From positions 1 through 7,556 of the forward strand of contig PXDL01000187.1 of the NCBI GenBank assembly GCA_003566395.1: a DNA stretch of 7,556 nucleotides, written 5' to 3'. The notes under the pieces are model-generated. The model made no database searches and was not told where the DNA came from. It saw only the letters and a list, made by a program, of their open reading frames with translations. The position numbers and the translations under genes were made by a program. The stretch's first letter is position 1; each line of letters starts with the position of its first letter. Shown here in pieces: positions 1-6,174 of this stretch. Source of the DNA: Balneolia bacterium. GTDB taxonomy: Bacteria; Bacteroidota; Rhodothermia; Balneolales; Cyclonatronaceae.

Positions 1-1099
1 TCATATCCTTCAGCCAAAAACGATCCACTTCCCGCCGCAGCGAGTCGGGGTCTTCGGTATTCATCATGTTTTGGAAATCACGCCGCCGCATCAGATAGAC
101 AAGGGGTTCGGCCATTTCCGTAGTTGACTGAACGCGCGGAAAATTAGGGCTTACCATTCCGAAATCTCTGAATCTACGGCTGGTTTGCATTTCTCCCTGC
201 TCATCGGGGGTTTCAAGTTCAATCTCAAAACGGAAGTTGCCGGAATCGGGTCTCGGCAGGGTGAATTCGATAAGAACCGGTCCCGATTCTGTTTCGAGCC
301 GGCGGGTTTGCTCCTGTATCGTTTCGTATTCATTATAAATAATACCCCGGTGTGCTATGTTGCCCGATGTAATAGGGAGCTGCCCCATAGCGCGGGCCGG
401 CTCGGTATCTGAGCGGAATTTGATCAGCCTCATGCGAACGGTAACGGGGATGTCTTCGGATGCACGCGTCACGAAGAATTCAAAACTGAGGCTGTCGCGC
501 CGCGATGGAATTAAGTAGGCTGAAACGGCTCTTGATTCGCCATCACCTAGGGTGTTAACGGCAATGTCGGTTATCGAGGCGGAAACCGCACCGGGGTCGG
601 GGACATCCACTTCGAGTCGGGTGGTGGTGCTTTTATCAGACGATTGATCACGCACGATGAGCTCAACGGTATAGCTTCCGGGTTCAAGAGGGGTACGGCG
701 GCTGTAGTAGGTTGTGAAGCCGCCTTCACCCTGTCGCGTGATAATTTCTTTTTCTTCCCGAAAGCTTGTTTTTACGGTTCCCTGCCCTGAATCTGTTCGT
801 TGCCTGAACAGGGCCTGTATTTCAACTTCAGCAAAACGGCGGCCGTCAAGCGAGCGAAAAACGAGACTTTGATGGGGGAGTTCAACATTCAGATCCACTA
901 CCGGTTGGCCCTGATCGTCGAAAAAACTGGTGGCGCGTGCCCGAACTTCGGGGTGGCCGATTTGGTAGCTGTGGGCAGTTCCACGATCCACCACGCTCTC
1001 CCGGCCTGATGAACAGTTGGAAACAAATAAAAACGGCAGGCAGAGCAACAGGCCGCAGAAAACGCGAAATGGTGAGCAGAATCCCGAAAAGCTTTTCAT
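1..1099 (-). CDS. GWxTD domain-containing lipoprotein (C-terminus outside window)
   Basis: This is an open minus-strand frame of 366 codons that starts at the ATG complementary to 1097-1099 and runs off the left edge. I translated it directly from the reverse complement and met no stop. The N-terminus (MKSFSGF...) has a hydrophobic stretch at residues 11-27 and a plausible lipobox, FVSNC, with Cys29; Asn at -1 is not ideal. A predicted beta-rich middle part follows (for example VDLNVELP and later GSYTVELIVRD). Near the edge, residues 333-366 contain LVYLMRRRDF and then LRREVDRFWLKDM. This resembles the stretch just ahead of the GWxTD motif in the GWxTD-domain family, whose molecular function is unknown. 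The GWxTD motif itself would be encoded beyond position 1. No clear Shine-Dalgarno precedes the ATG. The gene is divergent from pyk. The family call rests on the C-terminal pattern and overall layout; it is an envelope lipoprotein by inference. Confidence 0.78.
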   Translation of the reverse strand, partial: MKSFSGFCSPFRVFCGLLLCLPFLFVSNCSSGRESVVDRGTAHSYQIGHPEVRARATSFFDDQGQPVVDLNVELPHQSLVFRSLDGRRFAEVEIQALFRQRTDSGQGTVKTSFREEKEIITRQGEGGFTTYYSRRTPLEPGSYTVELIVRDQSSDKSTTTRLEVDVPDPGAVSASITDIAVNTLGDGESRAVSAYLIPSRRDSLSFEFFVTRASEDIPVTVRMRLIKFRSDTEPARAMGQLPITSGNIAHRGIIYNEYETIQEQTRRLETESGPVLIEFTLPRPDSGNFRFEIELETPDEQGEMQTSRRFRDFGMVSPNFPRVQSTTEMAEPLVYLMRRRDFQNMMNTEDPDSLRREVDRFWLKDM

Positions 1100-1368
1100 G
1101 AATAAGGCGTAAAAGATGAAACAATTGCCAAATTAGGGCACCTCAAAATAACGAATACTTGCGGGAAAAATTCCATCCTTCACAACCCTTTTCAGTACCG
1201 GCGGAAGAAGCAGGGGCGGGGTCTCAATCCGAAGCCTGAAAATTTGCGGTAACTAAAGCGGGTCAGGATTTGTATATTCACCCTTGGAAAAACCTTATAA
1301 AAAGAAGGCTTTGATAAACCAGACATTTTGTTTGAATTCAATGCCGGAGAAAAAATATAGCCGCAATA

Positions 1369-1382
1369 TCCGAAGCTTCGGA
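1369..1382. repeat. Perfect 14-base palindrome
   Basis: TCCGAAGCTTCGGA reads identically on both strands. As RNA it could form only a short hairpin: five base pairs around an AGCU loop. A T-rich stretch begins about nine bases later, which is too far for a normal intrinsic terminator, and no gene ends here. A dimeric regulator site is therefore more likely than a terminator, but chance cannot be excluded. Confidence 0.35.
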
Positions 1383-1422
1383 GTTTGAGGATTTTATTTT
1401 TTTGACAAGGCAGAATATCAAT

Positions 1423-1464
1423 TTTGCAAAGCCTTTTTCAATTAATTGATGATACCTTTGGCAA
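1423..1464 (+). promoter_or_regulatory. Candidate pyk promoter/operator with nested dyad symmetry
   Basis: TACCTTTG at 1453-1460 matches the TAnnTTTG -7 consensus of Bacteroidota promoters. The only TTTG nearby (1423-1426) lies 26 bases upstream, more than the usual 19-21, so the promoter call is weak. The element sits in a concentric dyad. The inner part is the perfect 12-base palindrome TCAATTAATTGA (1438-1449). The outer arms are TTGCAAAG (1424-1431) and CTTTGGCAA (1456-1464), which pair over eight base pairs with one bulged G. Both centres fall at about 1444. If the -7 box is real, the palindrome lies between -33 and -7, a position suited to an operator. Confidence 0.3.
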
Positions 1465-1532
1465 TCCGAAGATCTTGTTCGTCTCCGGTTCTGAAATTCC
1501 TTGAGACCGGGTTCTGATCCATTTGGAGGAAG

Positions 1533-1583
1533 ATGTTATTTCGCGATCAGGCGGAAAACGAACGACTGGAATTGTCTTGTTAA
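1533..1583 (+). CDS. Possible 16-residue leader ORF ahead of pyk
   Basis: ATG at 1533 opens a 16-codon frame, MLFRDQAENERLELSC, ending at TAA 1581-1583, 31 bases before the pyk ATG. It is preceded by GGAGGA (1525-1530), the strongest Shine-Dalgarno-like sequence at any start in this window, although the spacing of about three bases is short. The peptide has no run of a single amino acid that would suggest classical attenuation. It is not in frame with pyk. It may be a translated leader, or the purine run may be chance in a group that relies little on Shine-Dalgarno pairing. Confidence 0.2.
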   Translation: MLFRDQAENERLELSC

Positions 1584-1614
1584 CGGTTTGTTATCTACCC
1601 GCTTAAAAAAGTCT

Positions 1615-3045
1615 ATGAGAAACTCAAAACGCAGAACCAAGATTGTTTGTACTATAGGACCAAGCACCAATACCCGGGAGGGCATTGAAGGGCTTGTGAA
1701 AAGCGGGATGAATGTGGCCCGGCTGAACTTTTCTCACGGAACGCATGAAGATCATCAGAAAGTGATTGATCTGATTCGGGAAACTGCCAGGAAATTTCAG
1801 TATAGTATTCCAATTCTGATGGACCTTCAGGGTCCTAAAATACGGGTAGGGAAAATGAAAGACGGGGGGCAGCCGGTAGAGTCCGGGAATTATGTTACCC
1901 TTACCCCGGAAGCTGTTGAAGGAAGTTCATCCCTTATCCCGATTGATTACGAATTTCTGGCCAAAGACGCCCGGGAAGGCGATTCTATTTTGCTCGACGA
2001 CGGGCTGCTCGAATTCCGTATCGTAAAAGTTGAACACGGCAACATCACCGCTCGTGTTATTAACGGCGGAATCCTGAAATCCCGGAAAGGCGTGAACCTG
2101 CCGGGACTGAAGCTTTCCATTTCATCCATCACCGAAAAAGATTATGCCGATCTTGATTTCGGTATTAAAGCCGGAGTCGATCTTGTGGCGCTTTCGTTTG
2201 TGCGCAAGGCTGAAGACGTCCAGGAACTGGTGTCACGAATTCGTGCTGGTGGATCCAATGCGGGCGTCATCGCCAAAATCGAAAAACCCGAAGCCCTTGA
2301 TGTAATTGATGAAATCATCGAAGAGGTGGACGGTATTATGGTGGCTCGCGGTGATCTCGGTATCGAAATTCCGAGCGAAAAAGTACCGATGGTTCAGAAA
2401 AATATCATTGATAGCTGCCGCCGGGCCGGAAAGCCTGTTATAACCGCTACTCAGATGCTCGATTCGATGATTACCAACCCCAGACCGACCAGAGCCGAGA
2501 GTTCCGATGTGGCCAATGCCATTATTGACGGTACCGATGCGGTGATGCTCTCCGGGGAAACGGCCGCAGGTAAATACCCTTTTGAAGCGGTACGCGTGAT
2601 GGAGCGAATATGCCGGAGCGTGGAAGAAAACTCTCATGAACTTTATCACACGCTTGAGTTCAACCGCCCCGAATGGCGCGAAAAACAGGTGGTGGAGTCG
2701 CTCAGCTACTCTTGTGTGTCGCTTGCCGAGTACGTAAACGCCAGCGCAATTGCCGTCATCACCCACTCGGGAAACACGGCCAAGCGCATCGCCAAATACC
2801 GGCCGGAAGTACCTGTTTTCGCCTTCACCGAAAGCCAACTTGTACGCCGACAACTTAATCTTGTCTGGGGTGTGCAGAGTATCAAATTCAAGAAGGTGAC
2901 CAATACCGATGAAAGTATTGAGCAAATGGAGGAGTTTTTGCGAAAACACAGCCTTGTTTCAAAGGGCGATCGCGTAATTGTGGCTACCGGTATGCCGATT
3001 TCCGAGCGTGTGCGAACCAATATGATTAAGGTTAGTACAATCTGA
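1615..3045 (+). CDS. pyk: Pyruvate kinase, predicted potassium-independent type
   Basis: Pyruvate kinase catalyses the last step of glycolysis, phosphoenolpyruvate + ADP to pyruvate + ATP, in the cytosol. The 476-residue length is normal for bacteria. Visible motifs are CTIGPST and MNVARLNFSHG near the N-terminus, MDLQGPKIRVG (69-79) leading into the B domain, the active-site signature GVIAKIEKPEAL with Lys221 and Glu223, VARGDLG (243-249), ITATQML and MLSGETAAGKYP. The C-terminal domain ends TNMIKVSTI; there is no extra PEP-utilising domain. Leu71, Gln72, Lys75 and Val78 are the combination seen in potassium-independent enzymes (rabbit positions 113, 114, 117 and 120). I chose ATG 1615 because the family normally starts a few residues before TKIVCTIGPS; an in-frame TTG at 1501 would add 38 unlike residues. 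Only an A-rich stretch, not a true Shine-Dalgarno, precedes the ATG. Confidence 0.97.
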   Translation: MRNSKRRTKIVCTIGPSTNTREGIEGLVKSGMNVARLNFSHGTHEDHQKVIDLIRETARKFQYSIPILMDLQGPKIRVGKMKDGGQPVESGNYVTLTPEAVEGSSSLIPIDYEFLAKDAREGDSILLDDGLLEFRIVKVEHGNITARVINGGILKSRKGVNLPGLKLSISSITEKDYADLDFGIKAGVDLVALSFVRKAEDVQELVSRIRAGGSNAGVIAKIEKPEALDVIDEIIEEVDGIMVARGDLGIEIPSEKVPMVQKNIIDSCRRAGKPVITATQMLDSMITNPRPTRAESSDVANAIIDGTDAVMLSGETAAGKYPFEAVRVMERICRSVEENSHELYHTLEFNRPEWREKQVVESLSYSCVSLAEYVNASAIAVITHSGNTAKRIAKYRPEVPVFAFTESQLVRRQLNLVWGVQSIKFKKVTNTDESIEQMEEFLRKHSLVSKGDRVIVATGMPISERVRTNMIKVSTI

Positions 3046-3173
3046 TTCATGACCGGACCGGCAGCAAGAAAAGTCCGGATCACACGATCAGAAAAGGTGT
3101 ACGTTTAGGCTCTTTATTTCGTTATGACCGCGTTGTTTCATAATTTAAACTTACTCCGGCATCCGAGGGTGAT

Positions 3174-3190
3174 TTAATTGATTTTCCTTT
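3174..3190 (+). promoter_or_regulatory. AT-rich element shared with the pyk upstream region
   Basis: TTAATTGAT (3174-3182) followed after three bases by CCTTT (3186-3190) resembles TTAATTGAT (1442-1450) followed after four bases by CCTTT (1455-1459) upstream of pyk. Here the element lies about 56 bases before the start of the large lipoprotein gene. Fourteen matched bases in the same order upstream of the two plus-strand genes may reflect a shared promoter or regulator site. Only the pyk copy completes a TAnnTTTG box, and the sequence is AT-rich, so coincidence is quite possible. Confidence 0.2.
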
Positions 3191-3245
3191 ATTCGGAACA
3201 ACAGCTCGAAACGCCTCCGGGCGGCACTGAATTTTTAGTAACAGC

Positions 3246-6173
3246 ATGAATCATTCTTTTTTCAAACCGGCCCTTCTAATTGTTGTCGTGTTATCCCTGA
3301 CGGCTGCAGGGTGTTCAAGTATTGGCGGCATGTGGACCGACTTTAATTCGTATTTCAATACGTTCTATAACGCCAAGCAAAGCTACGATCGCGGTTATCG
3401 TCAGTTTGAAAATCAGGTTGACCGCATTAATCCGGAGCGGCCCATCCGGATTCACCGCTCACCGGTTCGGGCAGGGGTCAGTGATTTTGAAGATGCCATA
3501 GAGCGTGGTTCGGATCTGTTGATTCGTTTTCCGGAATCCCGCTATGTAGATGATGCAGTTGCGCTAATCGGGCGCTCGTTTTTCTTTTTGGAAAACTTTT
3601 TTAATGCCGAGCAAAAATTCGTCGAGCTCTACACCATCACCGCTTCTAATGATAAGCGGCAGCAGGCGGTTATCTGGCGCGCCCGTACCATGCTGGAACT
3701 TAAGCGGAATAACGAGGGCATCAACTATTTGTTCAATCAGCTCGACTCACCCGAAATAGAGTGGGACAGGCGCCCCCGGGCAGAAGCAGAGCTGATTATG
3801 GCTCAGTTTCTTGTGAAAACCGATCAGTGGGAAGAAGCGGGACAAATTTTATTTGATGCGCTTCCGGAAGTGCGCGATAACGAACTCCGGGCACGCGGTT
3901 ATTTTCTTCACGGGCAGATTCTTGAACATCTCGGTGAATATCAGGCCGCTTACGATGCCTATGACCGCGTAAGACGATCCAACCCGTATTACCAGATGAT
4001 CTACTATTCCGATCTAAAAAAAGGCATTTTATACCGGAAAATGGGGCGTTATGAGGAATCCCGTGCTCATTTGGCTTCTATGGCCAGGAATAATAATAAC
4101 TTCGAGTTTCTCAGCGAGATCAATTTCCATCGTGGTCGTACCCATCAGGCCATGAACAACCCGGATGAAGCGATTCGGTTTTACCGTGAAGTTCTCTATT
4201 TCAGCTACCGGACACCATCCCGCGAGGTTCTGGCACAGACGCATTACGGCATGGCCGAGGTCTATCGGTTCAATTTACACGATCACGATCTGGCTGCGGC
4301 ACATTATGATTCATCGGCCCGGAATACGTCCGATCTTGAGCGACTGCCTCGTGGATTTGATAGCCGCAGCGTTTCCAGAGCGTATAATGAATTTGCCCGG
4401 CTGAACAACGAAAGAGCACGTAAAGACAGCCTTCTTTACCTCGGAAATCTTCCCCCCGCAAAATTCGATTCGGTCATTACCGTAATTCAGGAACAGTATC
4501 GGCGCGAGATGCGGGATCAGGAGCGCCAGCGCAGAAGGGATTCAGGGCGTATCATAAATGTGGACCCCGAAGACCTTGAAGATGCCACCGAATCCACCGA
4601 AAACGGATTTCTTTTCCATTTGAACCGTCAGCTTATGGGTCAGGCGAGCTTGCAGTTCCAGGCCCTGTGGGACGGCCGTCCGCTGGTTGATAACTGGCGA
4701 AGGCAGGACTCGGTGCGGAGAACAATTATTGAAGCAGAAGAAGACGATGACTTTGAAGAAGAAATTATTTACGTGGAGGAGATCGAGTTTGATGAGTATG
4801 AACTCGACCTCAGCGACGTGCCTCGTTCAAGAGCCGCGCGCGAACGCATGCGCAAAGACCTTGCCCGAACCAAGTATGAAATCGGAAACCTCTATTTCTT
4901 AACGCTAAATCAGCCCGATAGCGCGAAAACCTATTTCCGCTCTATCATTCGGGATCATGAAGAATCGGAGATGGTTCCGCAGGCCATGTACTCCCTGTCA
5001 GAAATTTTTTATCAGGATGGGGATGAGGATGAGGCTCAGGTTTGGGCTGTGCAGATAGCCGACCTTCACCCCGATACGCCTTATGCCCGGCGTCTTTCCG
5101 AGCGGTTTAATCTTGGGATCCATTTAAACCAGTTGCCGTTGAGTGAGGAAGAACGGCTGGAAATGGAATACTACGATCTTTTATCTCAGATTGATTCTTC
5201 ACCTCCGTACGTAATGGCCGAACAGTTTTTTGAATTCGGAAAGCAGGATACGGTTACCACATACGCCCCGGAAGCACTTTTTAATGCGGCCCGGCTGTGG
5301 ATCAACACCCAAAAAGAGAACGAGGAATTTCAGGAGAATCTGGCTGATTTTCGTCAGACGCAGCGCAACTGGGAGCTGGCTCGTTCAGAACTCTCAACCC
5401 TGCAGGATTCAGCCCGCGTAGTACTGGCTGATACGGCGGCACTGGCCGAAGACGACAGCCTCAGAGAGTACTGGTCGTCCATCGCTGATTCCACCATTGC
5501 TGAACCCGAATGGCATCTTATTCACCCTTATACCGGCGAAAACTGGGACAAAGCCAGGGAAGCCTTAACCATGATAAAAGATATTCATCCCGGCTTCAGA
5601 CACCGTGCCCGGGTGGATGCGCTCATGAACGAGATCAGGCCTCCCGAAGAACCGGAGCCCGAACCTGAACCCGTCGGCTTTGATCCGGAAACCGGCGATC
5701 CGATTTATGACGATGACGACCTTATAATCTCGGCCGATTCTGTTATGGTGGAAACAGGCTTGGGAGCAGCGGAAATTCTACGGACTCGTCCGCAAATGGA
5801 GCCGGGGGGCGAACCGCAAAACGGGGCGCTTCAAACAGAAACAGAAGAGCTTGAAATCGATAACTCCGTGGTTTATGAAGCCGATGAAATCCGTCATCAG
5901 CCGGTGGTTACAGGCGGAATGGAAGCCTTTGTGGATCGGTCGGGTATTCGTGAGCGGCTTGAGGAGATGAACGTAGTGGAAGCCACTTTTTATTTCATAA
6001 TTCACGTAACGCCGGAAGGTGACGTGGAGCGCGCCACACCGATTGATGAAGATGAGTTTGGCCTAAACAGTCTGCTCAGAGAGCAAATTGAGCAGAACAT
6101 GACGCTTCAGCCGGCGGTTCACGAAGGAAAACGGGTGCCCGTAATTTATGAACTGGCCATTCAGGTAAACTGA
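3246..6173 (+). CDS. SprE/PorW-like TPR lipoprotein with C-terminal TonB-like domain
   Basis: This is a complete 975-residue predicted lipoprotein. It has a hydrophobic signal (residues 8-22), then TAAGC with Cys23 followed by Ser-Ser, which suggests outer-membrane sorting. NSYFNTFYNAKQSYDRG (34-50) and about 300 residues of TPR-like helix pairs follow (about 80-390). At 475-486, WDGRPLVDNWRR matches a stretch I recognise from SprE/PorW, TPR lipoproteins of the Bacteroidota type IX secretion and gliding machinery. An acidic segment (498-524) and further TPR-like helices (about 535-615) come next. A Pro-Glu linker (799-809) leads to the C-terminus (about 884-975), which reads like a TonB C-terminal domain: PVVTGGMEAF, FIIHVTPEGDV, then LQPAVHEGKRVPVIYELAI. 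SprE proteins I know of lack that domain. No Shine-Dalgarno is visible. The SprE link is moderately sure and the TonB-like fold is inferred. It is a single gene on its strand, converging on pyrD. Confidence 0.8.
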   Translation: MNHSFFKPALLIVVVLSLTAAGCSSIGGMWTDFNSYFNTFYNAKQSYDRGYRQFENQVDRINPERPIRIHRSPVRAGVSDFEDAIERGSDLLIRFPESRYVDDAVALIGRSFFFLENFFNAEQKFVELYTITASNDKRQQAVIWRARTMLELKRNNEGINYLFNQLDSPEIEWDRRPRAEAELIMAQFLVKTDQWEEAGQILFDALPEVRDNELRARGYFLHGQILEHLGEYQAAYDAYDRVRRSNPYYQMIYYSDLKKGILYRKMGRYEESRAHLASMARNNNNFEFLSEINFHRGRTHQAMNNPDEAIRFYREVLYFSYRTPSREVLAQTHYGMAEVYRFNLHDHDLAAAHYDSSARNTSDLERLPRGFDSRSVSRAYNEFARLNNERARKDSLLYLGNLPPAKFDSVITVIQEQYRREMRDQERQRRRDSGRIINVDPEDLEDATESTENGFLFHLNRQLMGQASLQFQALWDGRPLVDNWRRQDSVRRTIIEAEEDDDFEEEIIYVEEIEFDEYELDLSDVPRSRAARERMRKDLARTKYEIGNLYFLTLNQPDSAKTYFRSIIRDHEESEMVPQAMYSLSEIFYQDGDEDEAQVWAVQIADLHPDTPYARRLSERFNLGIHLNQLPLSEEERLEMEYYDLLSQIDSSPPYVMAEQFFEFGKQDTVTTYAPEALFNAARLWINTQKENEEFQENLADFRQTQRNWELARSELSTLQDSARVVLADTAALAEDDSLREYWSSIADSTIAEPEWHLIHPYTGENWDKAREALTMIKDIHPGFRHRARVDALMNEIRPPEEPEPEPEPVGFDPETGDPIYDDDDLIISADSVMVETGLGAAEILRTRPQMEPGGEPQNGALQTETEELEIDNSVVYEADEIRHQPVVTGGMEAFVDRSGIRERLEEMNVVEATFYFIIHVTPEGDVERATPIDEDEFGLNSLLREQIEQNMTLQPAVHEGKRVPVIYELAIQVN

Positions 6174-6174
6174 G

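Larger units (their letters stand above)
1100..1614. other. Divergent intergenic region upstream of pyk and the GWxTD gene
   Basis: These 515 bases lie between two divergent start codons and contain no ORF of convincing length. They include a perfect 14-base palindrome (1369-1382), a T-rich run (1391-1403), a concentric dyad beside a TAnnTTTG-like box (1423-1464) and a 16-codon ORF with a strong Shine-Dalgarno (1533-1583). The 10-mer CAATCCGAAG occurs at 1225-1234 and 1462-1471, with a variant, CAATATCCGAAG, at 1363-1374. For the minus-strand gene, the nearest thing to a Bacteroidota -7 box is TTATTTTG (complement of 1144-1151), but no matching -33 box is visible. The region presumably holds promoters for both flanking genes. 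Confidence 0.6.

Noticed and set aside
882..1124. 80-residue minus-strand ORF at the start of the GWxTD gene
   Set aside because: It overlaps the lipoprotein gene in another frame; the overlapping frame stays open for 366 codons with a signal peptide and family motifs.
1501..1614. TTG start giving pyruvate kinase a 38-residue N-terminal extension
   Set aside because: The added residues resemble nothing at the N-terminus of the family, while ATG 1615 gives the usual start a few residues before TKIVCTIGPS.
2233..2949. 238-residue antisense ORF inside pyk
   Set aside because: It is fully covered by a confident gene on the other strand, and its translation shows no recognisable motif. Codon bias often opens such frames.
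3053..3078. CCGGAC/GTCCGG inverted repeat after pyk as an intrinsic terminator
   Set aside because: The stem has six base pairs around a 14-base loop and no T-run follows, so it does not meet the pattern of an intrinsic terminator.
3049..3108. 19-residue basic ORF three bases after the pyk stop
   Set aside because: No Shine-Dalgarno, no recognisable sequence, and an ORF this short is expected by chance.
3212..3235. CGCC-TCCG-GGCG hairpin followed by a T-run before the large lipoprotein gene
   Set aside because: Only a four-base-pair stem with the T-run seven bases away, right before a start codon; too weak to call.
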